From the NCBI RefSeq assembly GCF_009730915.1, contig NC_052475.1:21510285-21574284 (forward strand): 64,000 bases of DNA, given 5' to 3'. Below are positions 18,001 through 32,790 of the stretch, piece after piece. How positions within the stretch are numbered: position 1 is the first letter of the stretch; every line of letters begins with the position of its first letter. A model generated the notes under the pieces. That model did not search any database. It was not told where the DNA came from and saw nothing but the letters and a program-made list of their open reading frames with translations. This stretch comes from Dioscorea cayenensis subsp. rotundata. Its lineage: Eukaryota; Streptophyta; Magnoliopsida; Dioscoreales; Dioscoreaceae. Both the position numbers and the translations under genes were made by a program.

Positions 18001-18328
18001 GAGTGCTAGCTAAAATTTCCGAACAAATGGAAACGGCTCTACAAACGTTTAGTCAGATCTCTCAAAATAAAAATAAATAAAAGAAAAAAAAACCCCAAAT
18101 ATCAAAAAAATTTCAGAAAATCTGACAAAATTCCTCCAGAGACACTTAGACTTCGCAAACCCCAATAGATCACCATTACAACAGACATATACACATCCTC
18201 AAAAAGAAGCTTGGATTTCTAAAAAAGAGAGAGAGATCCCGATCATGGCCAGCAGGGGCTTCCCTCTGATCATCAAAGGGAGAAGAGAAGAAGAAGAGAT
18301 CGCTGAAACTTACCTTATCTTCCGCCAT
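12038..18328 (-). CDS. Group II shaggy-like/GSK3 protein kinase (BIN2-like)
   Basis: Ser/Thr kinase of the GSK3 family; group II members (BIN2/ASK-eta type) repress brassinosteroid signalling by phosphorylating BZR/BES factors. Minus-strand exons: 18328-18314, 17369-17283, 17188-17129, 17048-16776, 16694-16620, 16503-16447, 15734-15594, 15474-15424, 15344-15249, 14056-13973, 12970-12869 and 12133-12038 (1137 nt, 378 aa; BIN2 is about 380). Visible: MAEDK start, [17 protein letters not shown], glycine loop 45-50, VAIK Lys67, HRD 161-163, DFG 182-184, activation-loop Tyr198 in [13 protein letters not shown] 259-262 (the site of bin2 gain-of-function alleles) and [14 protein letters not shown]. 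The C-terminal tail resembles group II rather than group I. The intron after exon 9 has a GC donor. The tiny first coding exon (15 nt) suggests a promoter near 18.4 kb. Confidence 0.95.
13094..13327. repeat. Diverged direct duplication in a GSK3 intron
   Basis: The stretch 13094-13181 resembles 13242-13327 (offset about 148 bases). Both begin AACCTTTTTGTTACACATC and end near AGTAAAAG, with substitutions and small indels. It lies inside the intron between exons 10 and 11. Confidence 0.65.
14098..14366. repeat. 135-bp tandem duplication in the GC-AG intron of the GSK3 gene
   Basis: Copy 1 (14098-14232) and copy 2 (14233-14366) are head to tail with a period of 135 bases and high identity, starting at AAATAATTTGGCCTGG. 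They lie in the intron between exons 9 and 10, the one with the GC donor, about 40 bases before the exon 10 acceptor on the minus strand. Confidence 0.9.
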
Positions 18329-18329
18329 T

Positions 18330-21300
18330 TCCGTCCGCCGTGGCTCCGGCTTGAAGCCCTCAAGCTCCGGCGGCGGGTGCTGAAGCTCCAGCGGCAACGA
18401 AGCGATGCGGAACCACGCCACCAACTGCTCCACTCCCTCTCTCCTCCATTCCCGAAATACCCTCACAATGACTAATCAACCCCTTTGTCTTATGACTTAT
18501 GCGTTTTACGCTCCAAATTTCCTTTTACCCCCTCTATCTTTTAAAATAAGGTTTTTTTTTATGTAGACCCTTAAAGAAATAAATTATTATTTATGTTGAA
18601 TTGGAATCAATTCATCAATTTATATAAATAGAATCACTCTTTTTTCTTCTCATATCTATTATTATATATATGAAACTATTTTTTTAATGCCTAGTGGATG
18701 ACAAAAATCTCCATTCTTATTGTAATTAGTTCATATTTTTTTTAGAAAAATCCCAAGGTCTCAACAAAAAATATATATATATTATTTTTCCCTGTCATAA
18801 CATTAAAAATTACTTGAAAACATTTATGAGATTAATTTAAAAATAGCAAAATTTGAATTATTAACGGCTAAAAAACGAAAAGAGTAAGCTTATTTGAAAG
18901 GGGTTAAAGAGAAATTTGAACATTTGTAAGGGGGGGTGATCAGTGAATTGCACCACCGATTTAATTCCGTGTGTTTCCGGAAATACCCCTGGTGGTGGAT
19001 TGCGTGGCAGATTTTGATTGGTGATGGGAAGGCTGCTTGTTGTTTGGAGCTGGACAGCGGAGGTGGAGAATGCCGACATTGCCCCTGGAGATAACGATCC
19101 CGACAAGATGAGGAGAGAGAATTTTATCAGAGAGGGAGGACCTTGGACCGGATCACATGGCGGAAGTGAGGGCATTTCGGGAATATTATTTTTAATTTTT
19201 TTAATTTAATTTTCGAAAACGACCAAACTCCGCGTATCATGCCAAGCCAAAACGGTGACGTATTAACTACTGATGTTAATTAGTCGTATTCGGATAAAGA
19301 TCGGACGGCGGAGAATGATTAAAGTTTTGGAATGGTATGACGACATTGCCCTTGAAAAGAGTGGGATGTGGTTGATGATGACATGGGAAATGGGTGGATA
19401 GGTGGGAAGGTGATGGGGGTATTTTGGTCAAATGAGATTGATGGGATGGCCTTTCTTTCTAATTTTGTCTAAACTTTTTTTTTTTTTGCATATACACCCT
19501 TGTGAGTAATTAAATTACTGAATCAGCCCTGCATTTGCACGTTTTCACATAAATTTCTCAAATCTATACTAGAGTCTCAAAGTTCACCTTCTAAGGAAAT
19601 GTAACCTTTTAAAAATAATAATAATAATAATAATAAATTAAGAAAATTGGTAAACCTATTTTTTAAATTGATGTATTGTATTATATATTCCATTTTCATC
19701 CTTGTAATTTAATTTGTAAATTGTGGACATCCACTTTGGTTTTTGTATTACTAAATTTTGATCATCATTTTTCATGCAATCAAATAAACAATTTAAAATA
19801 TAATAATACTTTATATGCTTTCTATAGAAGCATGGAATTTATGATAATATGGATTGTGATCTATATATATATATATATATATGGCTATTTAAGAAGGAAG
19901 AAAAAAACCTTTCTTGTATAATGTGGACATTGATATTACACACTAATCTAAATGAGTAGGCCATGTCATCTTCCGTATTGTCAAGTACATACCTTACATA
20001 AAGAATGTAGTTTAATCAAAAACCTTAAAAATATCAAGAAAAAAAAGGCAATGAGAGCTAATAAGACCTTTAATATAGATTTATTCAAAAATTAATATAA
20101 GGGCCAGGGATGAATCTATTTGTGCATTTTGATTGGCTTTGCTTTATAGTCATACTAAAAAAATTATTATTTATAAAAGATTATTTATACAGTTATTTTT
20201 GAAAATTTTATTTGATAATCATTATCGTGTAAAAAATTTTGAGAAAGATCAAATTTACAAATATTTTCTGATAGTTTATACGCATTTTCTCAATGAGATA
20301 AATAAACAAATAAATACTAACTCTATGTAAGAGGATACAAGTGACTCTTATCATCCAACTCGTGGATGATCCTCGGTTTTACCTTTTTTTTTATTTTTTA
20401 TTTTTTTTCGTATGTTAACTGTGTTTTAGTTCTGGTGATATTTGCTCTGTTTTGTTATTGGTTTCCATACTTCGTATTGTATTGGTAGTTTATCCATAAT
20501 TTTTTTCTGAATAAGTGTTAAAAATTTCTTACTTGATCTTCATGAAGGAAACTAAAAAGCATTTAGCTGTATATTAATATTATGTGAAGTAGAAGATATT
20601 TGTATGCTTTCCCACATGCATTAAAAAACTTCTTTTAGGAAGGAATTGAATGGTTTTATCACACAAGAAAAAGAGATGAGAATAATAGATTGGACAAGGG
20701 ATGGCATGATTTTTTGGTAATTTTGGTATTTTTAATAAATTTATAATTATGCCAGTCAGATGATAAAATGAGAGGTATAGATAAAGATTTAATAAAAAAA
20801 TACCAATTAAACTATTATTTAATCAAGAAAAAAGAATCCATTTATATTTTTATAAATGTTATTAGTTGATTTTCAACTATAAAATTATATAAACAAATAA
20901 AAATGTTTTGTAAATATATATAAACAAATATAATTTTTATAAGAATATAATAATAATCATCCATTTTTACAAAGTATTCAAATAATTTTGTCATATTGTA
21001 TTAATATGAACACATTTGTGTATTTCTAAATGTTTTTTATATATATACTGTAGATGCAAGATCATATTAAATCGCAAATGATTATAATTTTAAATACTAC
21101 TCATGGTCTTGATGTATATTAGTTATTATTATTAAGAATCAAAGATTATTAAACCATTAGTACATAAAATACTTGGACAAATTAAAGTTTTTCTTAAAAA
21201 AATATTGAAATCACTGAATTAAATAAATTACATATCATATTAAAATTGTGGAAAATGCGCTCATGAAAATAACATTATGCAATTTAGCCAACCTCTTAGC

Positions 21301-23819
21301 ATAATTAAGCATCATTTTAATAAACTAATGATCTTAATCATGGTCATTATTTATTTTGATTTGCATGAGATGAAATTAACTACTATAATATGTTGATTTA
21401 GGTTCCATTTTCATGTGTAAATATAATTAGTTTAACAAAGAAAACTATAAAATCTTAAAAGTGAAAAAATAAATAAGAAATTCAACTTTCTCTATGGGAA
21501 AAATTGGTAAGACTGTTTCACGTAATGTTGAGATTAAAGATTTTTTTTTTCAAATAGTTATGATACTAATTTTTTTTATTAAAAACATTATTTCAAAATT
21601 TTATAGTCATCAAAAAGTTCATAGTTTAGCGGTTACTAGGTAGTAGACCCGACATGAAAAACAAATATAAGACATTCAAATGTCTGGAATTCAAAACTTA
21701 TTGGAAACATTGATGATATATATAACATGTCATCAGTTATAGCTGTGGGCTCATAGCCCAAACTCTTTCACAGACTAAGGGTGTCCATATTGGATAATCA
21801 ATTTCAGCCCGTATACAAGCTCCTGATGTAAATAGCATTAGTCATTTTAATAAATATATATAGAAATTGTCACTTTCATCATAAATCGATAACCCATATA
21901 TATTATCAACAACAATTGTGAAAAGTAAGCAATATTAATTATATATAATGTTTGGTTTGAAAAATTTCTTTTCTATCAAAACTTACACTTAATAAATCAC
22001 AAACCCAAAGATAAATGTCTAGCAAGTATGTTAAAAGGAAAAACGAAAAAAAAAAGTTCCAACTTGTTTAATGTTACACTCAAGCCAACTCTGAACATAT
22101 TAACAAGCTCCTACGCTTCTCCAAAGTCTGCAATTGACATTTCAAACGTTTATTAATTTCCTCTAATTTATTTCCTTGAAAAATGATATTGGAGGTCTTT
22201 TTAATCATCCTTGGCAGATATGGCTTGAAAAATTACTCTTTTTCTAGTTTTAAGTTGCTTATTATACAATTCATTTGAAAAAACCAAAAGTGTAATTTTA
22301 AATAAAAAATAAAAGTGATCTATTAGCATTAGATCTTTGTGTTGAGTAGTGTTTGTATGTATTTTATTGAGAATATGGGTTCAAATTCTAGTTTGTATAA
22401 AATGTGATATAAATGTGTTGAGATAATAACTTCACGATTGTACATGTGTTTGTACATAATTTATTCATATTTAAACAAATAAAAATGAACTATGTTATGT
22501 AATAATTTTAAAATCTAGTTACATTACCGAGATTCCCTTTTGTTTAATTTGTAAAAATGTGGACCCTTTTTTTCCCCATCAATCATGCCTTGAGCTCCCA
22601 ACCGCACACTTAATTAAAAAAATATTGTTTTATATATATAATATATATATATATATTAAGCCAAATAATATATATATATATATAATTAGAATAATATATT
22701 ATGCACCCCACTGGTCATCTCTTGTTTCTAAAGCATTTTAAAACCCAAGTTAAAAAAATCATGAAGCACATGTAATTTGATACCATATGAGTTTTTATTA
22801 TGTAAATTAAATTATATATCTACAAGTTCAAATTTTAGTTTTATATATTTTAACTTGCAATTGAGGAGGTGTTACCAACTTACCATGTTGAAAGAATAGT
22901 CATCACATGGATCCACTCACATTATTATTAAGAGGCAAAGGACAAATGAACAATCAACATGGAATTCTGGTCTTTGACCGTTTCCAAACTTTTTCTTAAT
23001 AATGATCCCAACTCACCATTTTGATTCATTCAATTTTACTCAATCAATTTGATTGAAAAGGACTTCGCCACCTTTTCATGCCTGCTTGCAAATTAATCAA
23101 TCCAAAAACTAGTCAAGAACACACTCCAATTAAAAAGCAAAATAAAAATAAAAATCAAATAAAGCTTCTTATATATATATATATATATATAGGCTTCTAA
23201 ATATTAATTAATGTGGTTGTACCTGCTCCCGTTCACTGTTTTGTTAAAATCTTGATTGGAAGTTTATCTATAATTAATTATATACGTTAGTTAGTCATAT
23301 AATTAACATAACTTTCTTGTTATGATGGTCTACCTTTTGTATCTCCTTAATTAAGATAGAAAAGATCATGATGACTGTTTCCATGTTAAAGTAATCCCTA
23401 CATATATTTTCAACTTTGAGGTTGAACCATGTCAAGAAAAATATTAAAGAAGTGAAGTTTAAGAGACAAAAGAACTTTCAAATAAGAAAATATGAATGGC
23501 AAATGGTTTAAAAAAAACCCTACAAAAATTACAAAAATAATACTACTCATGATGAAAGCATTTATAACCAATTCAATGCATGCATGGTTAGTAGTTGAAT
23601 GATGTTAGGAATATTAATTGATGCATGAAATTATCCACACAACTCTAGTCTAAGAGCAAATTAATAAGGAGTGGTTTAGGGAAAGAAGACTAAGGCCAAA
23701 CCTAACACCCTATATATGAATGAAGGTCAAATTGAAAAGTCCACCCAATGAGAATAGTTATAGAAACTCTCAACACGTCAAAGCATGCAAAGTTTGAAAT
23801 ATTAGCAAAGTAACACGAG
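18330..23819. other. AT-rich intergenic region between GSK3 and peroxidase genes
   Basis: The two genes diverge, so 18.33-18.6 kb should be the GSK3 promoter/5'UTR and about 23.3-23.8 kb the peroxidase promoter. A less AT-biased patch at 18.9-19.45 kb has no plausible coding frame. The remainder is AT-rich with TA/AT microsatellites (about 19860-19881, 22637-22684, 23170-23191). No complete transposon was recognised. Confidence 0.5.
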
Positions 23820-23827
23820 TATATAAA
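23820..23827 (+). promoter_or_regulatory. TATA box of the peroxidase gene
   Basis: TATATAAA lies 91 bases before the peroxidase start codon, a typical spacing for a plant TATA box plus short leader. A (GAAA)n tract at about 23891-23916 fills the end of the leader. Confidence 0.6.
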
Positions 23828-23917
23828 GAGGACTGCATGTTAGATATATAACATAAAGTTTTGAAAGCTTGAGTTAGTGGATATATATATAGAAAGAAAG
23901 AAAGAAAGAAAGAAAGG

Positions 23918-25874
<1,957 letters not shown>

Positions 25875-26140
25875 GGATATATATATATATATTATGCGTT
25901 TTATACTGTTTTACTGATGAGTGATGGTCAATTAGTATTAATTAATTTGTTGAGTATACATATATAGGAGGAATTTGGATGGAGAGAGAAAATATCTTTC
26001 TGTCCTTTTAATGGGGATGCTTTTAATTGTTTTTTTTTTTATTAGTGAAAGTGTGGAAAATTAATAAATGGGTTTGTATTATTATTATTATTAGTTTTTA
26101 ATGAAATTTCTTTAACCACACCTTTCTTCCGTTATTCAAT
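25875..26140. other. 3' flank of the peroxidase gene
   Basis: AT-rich 3'UTR and downstream DNA with an AT run just after the stop codon and an ATT run near 26080. Nothing else was recognised before the repeat block begins. Confidence 0.45.
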
Positions 26141-27202
26141 ATTATTAAAATCAATCATAGACACTCCTTTCTTGGATCTAAGCAAAAAAAAAAAAACAAA
26201 ACTTGAATTACATCATCCCTGCAATTAGACCGAGTCTAAACTTTTTGAGTTCTCTCACCTCAAAATTAATTAAGCATCTTATCAACTCCATTCAATTATC
26301 ACTAATTAGGATGAACAAACCAGACGCAATTTTTATCTCGTGAGGTCATATAATCTAAAGTTATTGATCTTTAATTTCGTTATAATTAGAAAGCTATCTC
26401 ATTGTCTTAGCATATTTTTCGCCTTCATCACTAGTGGATTAAGCCACACTTTAGATTTTGTCCAACCTTTATATTTGATACTTTTATAAAATATTGTATG
26501 TTTATTTATAATATAATGATGTTTTCATAATGAATATATATGGTTTATTCATTTTATTTTTAAAAACATAATTATGGTAACTAATATCATATATTTGAAT
26601 ATTATCGTTTTTTATCATAATCACTTACATAAATACGTAAAAGTAACTAATACCATACACTTAAATATTTATTCTTATTCAATCCAAAATAAAGTGCGGA
26701 ATGCATATATATTTGCTTGAAACATTTAAATAAATTTAATTATTTAGGCTTAAGTATAGTTTTGACCAATGTATTTTATGTCAATGTTTTTTTTTGTTTT
26801 GGTTTTACATTTTAAAATATTTAATATAATCAACTTATAACTCCAAATTAATATACAATTTTTTATCTATAATTTCACCGTTAATATGAAATTTGATATG
26901 AAAGCAATGTGTTATCGTTTTAGAAGGATAAAGGATTTTCTAACCTTGGCCATTTTTTGAAATATTTGGCTGGAATAAGATAATTGTATCTTCAACTATA
27001 TCTCTCTTCTATTACAATCAAAAAATGAGTTGAAGATTCCCTCACCAAAAAATCAAGTGGCATGCTATCCAACACCGGCACCAAACATTTTGTCAACCCT
27101 TCTTAAAGAATCACTTATGCTGAAAAAATCACACACGATTTTTATCTTATGAGCATTAATCTAAAGCTATTTCTTCGTCTTACGAAAGCTATTTCATAAT
27201 AT

Positions 27203-28934
27203 AGGGATAATTTTTTTAGGAGGTCACTATGTTATAGGTATTTTTCATTTTGATCATTGTGTTTTAATTTGTATTTGCCATCATATATTGATTACTTTCA
27301 CTGGAATATCACTCATGGGTTTCTGACCAATTTTGGCTACCATGGTAGCATGAGATGCCACATCACATTATCGTAAAGAGTATTCACAACCCAGCTAGAT
27401 TGGACGTGTCAGCCTGATGCCATGTTACGTTACTTTCACCAAGTCATCATCCCTGTTAGCTTGTCTTCCTCTTTCATGTCCTCGATTTGAAGCTGAGGAA
27501 AGAAAGGGAATCACCAGAAGTTTGCATTATTTCTTATCAATGGAGGGTTTTTCCACAAGCCGCCCGGGAAGAGAAGAAAGGATGAGAAAAGAATTTAGAA
27601 TTTGCAACTAGGGCAAGGTAAGAGGGAATGGAGGGAGCAGTGTAGCTGGGAAGGGAGACTATAAATTAAGATGGCTTTCTCAAAGTGGGTGATGTTGCAC
27701 GCTGCTAAATGTTTTTTGTTTTAAAATATTGCAGGAACCAGTACAAAGGGGACCTGTCAGTTTTATTTTTTTGTTTTTTTAAAATTGGTCCCTTTTGTAT
27801 TTGTTTCCTCTCTCAACTGGTTAAAGTATTCCAAGTGCTTTTTATATTGTTTTTTTTAGAACAAAAAAACTAGTATTTTGCACCAAATAAACTACTTGTA
27901 TGCAGTCAATTTTGACCTGGATTTCATTTTGTATATTTCTTTTGATGTTACGAAAATGTGAATAACCATTGTGATGTGATCTTCCCCGTTACGATGCATG
28001 AGTTATAGTACTATTTTTTTTTGCATCTTTAGAATAAAAAGAGCAATGTTAGAAACTTGCAAATTAGGATATGGTCAACACTTTTATTTTTATTCATTTC
28101 GAGACTTCAATTCTGCATCAAGTCATCTAAAGAAAATGACGGTGATTGTTCTTATGCAACAAGTATAATGTGCTTGAACATCATGGCATTAGTTAACCAT
28201 TAATTACACATCATTAAAAAACCATTTACCATTCCCTAAAAACTCAGTTACAGGAAAATAAAAAAAATTGGATTATGAGTGTTTAAATATTAGTTCATTG
28301 ATAAAACTATAGAACATTAGTTCATTGCACATGATCACTGCCCATTCTCTTCCACCTTCCTATAAAAGGCCATTTGACTTATACAAACATGAAAAAAAGA
28401 GACTCAAAATTCACTTATTATAAGAACTCAAGGCACATAAAAAACAACAATTTTGGCTTAATACTACAGTATCAAGATCTTTAACCTATACGAAGTAACC
28501 TCCATTCCCTCTTACCTTGCCCTAACTGCAAGTTCTAGATTCTTTTCTCATCCTTTCCTTACTTCCCTGTCAGCTTGTGGAAAAGCCCTCCACTAATCAG
28601 AAATAGCGCAAACCTCAGACGATTTACTTTCCCTTTCTCAGCTGCAAATCGGGGACATAGAGAGGAAGATAAGCTGATAGGGATAATGACTTGGTGAAAG
28701 TAACGTAACATGGCATCAGGTTGACGAGTCCAGTCTTGCTAGGCTATGAAAACTCTTTACTATAATGAAATGTGGCATTTTCGGCTGCCACAATAGCCAA
28801 AATTAGCCAGAAATCTATGAGTGACATCCTAGTGAAAATAAATCTATATATAATGACAAAAAAATACAAATTGAAACACAATAATCAAAATGAAAAGTAT
28901 CCATAACACAATGACCTCCTCAAAAATTTACCCT
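27203..28934. mobile_element. Non-autonomous element with ~435-bp terminal inverted repeats (MULE-like/foldback)
   Basis: The left arm, about 27203-27634, matches the reverse complement of the right arm, about 28499-28934, along its whole length at moderate identity. Shared blocks include AGGAGGTCA near the outer ends, TTTTCATTTTGAT, GAATTTAGAATTTGCAACTA (in diverged form) and AGAGGGAATGGAGG at the inner ends. The 864-bp interior has no transposase-like frame. Long arms and GGG-type ends fit a Mutator-like or foldback element. No clear target-site duplication was seen, so the outer ends are accurate only to a few bases. It sits inside the inverted repeat array. Confidence 0.8.
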
Positions 28935-29963
28935 CTTACATAGTTACATTTGCTTTCATCCCTAGTGGACTAGGTGACATTCTAGATTTTATCCCATCTC
29001 TATATTCTTACTTTTATGTCGTACATTTATCTATAATATTATCATGTTTTCTTCGTGAAAATATGATTTATCTAAATTATTTAAAAAAATAATTATGGTA
29101 ACTAATATCATATTTTTAAATATTATCATTGTTTATCAGGATCACAAACATTAATTAATATGTGAAGATAACCAATACAATACATTTAAATATTTAATAT
29201 GATAAATTTAATGATTTAGGCTAAAATATAGTTTTGGCCAATGAATTTTATCTCAATGTTCATTTTTGTTTCGGTTTTATATTTTTAAATATTTAATGTA
29301 ATCAACTTATAACTCTAAACATACAATTTTTTATCCTGAATTTTCACATTTAATATGAAATTTATTATGAAAGTGATGGGTGGTCATGGAGGGATAGGGG
29401 ATTTTCTAACCCTAACTATTTTTTTTAAATTTTTGGCTTGAGTGAGATAATTGCATCTTCAATTTCATTTCTCTTTATTATTCAAAATTATTATTAAAAT
29501 CAATCACATGTTTTTTTTTCTACCTAAGCAACCCCGGAAGTAAGAAAAACAAGTTAGAACACATCATCCCTCCATGGAGTCTTAACTTTTTGGGTTCTCT
29601 CACACCTCAAAATTAGGTGGCATGCTATCCAACATTGTAAGTGACACTTAAAGTGGACAAACCACACATAGTTTTTAACTTATGGGTGCCACCTAATCCA
29701 AAGCTTTCTCACTGTCTTACTTCACTTTCATCCCTAGCATTGAACCAAGCAATACCGTAGATTTTATCTATCCTTTGTATTTCTTACATTTATGTTGTAC
29801 TTGTCTATAATGCTATCCTCTTTTTTCAATGAAAGTATAGTTTATCCATTATATTTTTTTCAAAAATAATTGGTGGTAACTAACACCATTGGTTTAAATA
29901 TTATTTTTTTTTTATTTTTTATTTTTTATATCAAGATCATAAACATAAAACATATAGAGAAGA

Positions 29964-30161
29964 ACATGAAGAAGATTGGCTCGATTGGGTAGCCATTAGT
30001 CTCTGATACCATGCTAGAAATAAGAGATGTTTAATTTATATTTCACACACAAAACAATCTGTACATAGATATGCATATAGCAAGTTTTCAACATAATAGT
30101 AGATTTCTTGACTCTATCCTCTGCAACAAGAATGGGTTACATTGTGATACGTATCTTGGCA
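29964..30161 (-). mobile_element. TRIM/copia-like LTR remnant with tRNA-iMet primer-binding site
   Basis: Read on the minus strand, 30161-30012 is a candidate LTR of about 150 bp beginning TGCCAAGATACG and ending TTTCTAGCA. It is followed immediately by TGGTATCAGAG (30011-30001), the standard primer-binding site for initiator-Met tRNA in plant copia/TRIM elements, and about 40 bases of leader. No gag/pol coding, polypurine tract or second LTR follows; the sequence passes back into the dispersed repeat. It is therefore a truncated element. The short LTR suggests a TRIM, though a truncated longer copia LTR is possible. Confidence 0.65.
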
Positions 30162-32790
30162 CAAATTTAATCATTTAGGTTTAAGTATAGTTTTGGCCAA
30201 GTGTGTTTAAAATATTTAATGCAATTAACTTATAACTCCAAGCATTGAGTTATTTTATCAAATTTTTCAGAATTGATATGAAATTTATAATAAAGGTGAT
30301 TACTTTGGAGGAATAAGGGATTTTCTAATCCTGACCACTTTTTGAAATTTCTTATTCAATTGCATCTATCTTTCATTACTTAAGATTATTATTAAAATCA
30401 ATCCCACGCTTTTTATCTAAACAACTTTGGAAAGCGAAAAAAGCAAGTTAAAGCATGTACACCATTGTCACAATCAAAAGAAGTCTCAACTTTTATGTGT
30501 TCTCTCATATGAAAACCAAATAATCTACCATCCAACAATGTGCCGATTAATTAAGCATCTTGTTATCCCCCCTTCAAATACTTAATTAGGATAGACAAAA
30601 CACACATATTTTTTAATTAGCTCTTACATACACCTCACCTCATTCAAAACTGTCTCGTTCTCTTATGTCGTCACACTTGCTTTCATCGGCCTCTTATGTC
30701 AGCCCTCTATATTCCTTACTTTTTAGTTGGACTTCTATTTATAATGATTGTACCAACTTTATCAAATTTGTTCATATCACCATCAAAATCATATCTTCCT
30801 CCACCATTTAGAATGAAGAACATTGAGATTTGAATATATCTACTTAAAATCTACTCGATCAGACTATAAATAACTATCCATTTACTTATTTGATGAAACT
30901 AGCTACAGAATAGAATCTCTCACAAATGCTCTTTCTTTTTGTTTTTCAAAGTGGCGGCAAAAATAGTGACATATATCGAGAAAAATTGCTGAAAAAATAT
31001 TATTAAAAATCCCAATGGGTTAACATAATATGGGCCTTACAAAGTTTGGGCTTTCTTAGCATAGGCAGGGAGCCCAAGCCCAACAATATTTTTGTTTGTG
31101 ATGTTGATAAAAAAAATGATAATATTTAAATGTATGATAGTAGGTACCAAAATTATTTTAAAAAAATAAAATTGATAAACATATTTTATTGGGAAAACAA
31201 AATAACATACATTATAAATAAACATATAACATAAAAGTAAAGAGTATAAAGGTTGGATAGAATCTAGACCAAGAGATAGCTTTGGATTAGGCGACGCTCT
31301 TGAGATAAAAATTGAGTGGTTTGTCCATCCTAGGTAGTACTTGAAAGAAGGTTAACAAGATGCTTAAGCAATACCAATGTTTGTATATCATAGTTAGTTA
31401 TCTCTACATATTTATATTTATCATTTTGATAAAAAAAAATGATAATATTTAAATGTATGATATTAGTTACCAAAATTATTTTTTTAAAAATAAAATGGAT
31501 AAATAAATTTTCATTGAGAAAACAAAATAACATTGTAAATAAACATATAAAATATAAGAAATATAGAGGTTGGACAGATTTAGACGAAGAGATAGCTTTA
31601 AATTAGGTGGCGCTACAAAGATAAAAATTGTGTGATTTGTCCATCCGAAGTGACACTTGAAGGAGGGTTGACAAGATGCTTAATAGATATTGGCGTCTGT
31701 CCATCCAAATTGTGTATCTCTAGATATGTACGTTTGTGATGCTGATGAAAAAAATGATAATATTTAAATGTATGGCATTAGTTACCAAAACTATTTTGTT
31801 AAAATAAAATAGATAAGTATGTTTTCATTGAGAAAACATGATAACATTATAAATAAACATACAATATAAAAGCAAAGAATATAGTGGTTGGACAAAATCT
31901 AGACGAAGAGATAGATTTGGATTAGGCAACGCTTTGGAGATAAAAACTATGTGGTTTGTCCATCCTAAGTGGTACTTGAAGAAGGGTTGCAAGATGCTTA
32001 ATCAATATCAGTGTTTGTCCATCCTAATTGGTTATCTCTACATATTTATGTTTGTGATGTTGATAAAAAAAAGTGATAATACTTAAATGTATGATATTAG
32101 TTACCAAAATAATTTTTTTCAATAAAATGGATAAATATATATTTTTTGAGAAAATAGGATAACATTATTGATAAACATACAACGCAAAAGTTATAAGGAA
32201 TATAAAGGTTGGACAAAACCTAGAGCATCGCCTAGTCCATTACGGATGAAAGCAAATGTGCCAACACAATATGATGAGATAGCTTTTATAAGACAAAGGA
32301 TATTTAGTTTTGTATAATGTGATCTTAGGAGATAAAAACCGTGTGTGGTTTGTCCATTTTAAGTGGCAATTAAATGGTGTTGATAAGATGCTTAATCAAT
32401 TTGATGTTAGATATCATGTTTTTTTTTTATTTTGAGGCTGGGCATGGTTAAAGATGCAATTATCTCATTTAACCAAATTATTTTAAAAAGTGGCGAGGGT
32501 GAGAAAATCCTTATCCTCGAAGGTGATCACCAATCACCTTTGTACTAAATTTTATATTAATTCTTAACATTTGGATAAAAAATTATATGTTTGATGCTAA
32601 GTGTTTATTATATTAAATATTTTAAAAATATAAACCAAAACAAAAATTAACATTGAGATAAAACATGTTGGCCAAAACTATACTTAAGTTTAAATAATTA
32701 AATTTATCATACTAAATATTTAAATTATGGTATTGGTTATCTCTACATTTTTATGTTTGTGATCTCATTAAAAAAATGATAATATTGAAC

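Larger units (their letters stand above)
26150..32790. repeat. Inverted array of degenerate dispersed repeat units
   Basis: One repeat family fills this block in two orientations. In the left part, diverged copies of a unit of roughly 1 kb run about 26150-27200, 28935-29740 and 29740-30720. Each contains a TAAGCATCTT...GACAAACCACAC-like segment, an ACTAATATCAT...AAATATTAT segment and an AGTATAGTTTTGGCC segment. To the right of a spacer (about 30750-31085) the same segments appear in reverse complement. There they form about four short units of roughly 320 bases (the TGATAAT landmark recurs at 31117, 31440, 31755 and 32074), followed by the AGTATAGTTTTGGCC part at 32430-32740. The left arm is interrupted by a long-TIR element and an LTR remnant. 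No coding capacity was seen. Confidence 0.8.

Noticed and set aside
18900-19450. Less AT-rich patch suspected to be a gene fragment
   Set aside because: The 63- and 104-codon frames on the two strands show no conserved motif and no sensible splice structure.
21600-21720. tRNA-like GTTTAGCGGTTACTAGG segment
   Set aside because: It cannot be folded into a full cloverleaf by eye, and no SINE ends were found.
22330-22450. GGGTTCAAATTC box B-like motif suggesting a SINE
   Set aside because: No matching box A, A tail or target duplication was found, so a chance match is likely.
27417-27611. 64-aa ORF with an open start
   Set aside because: It lies inside the left inverted arm of the long-TIR element. 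The inverted copy does not conserve the frame.
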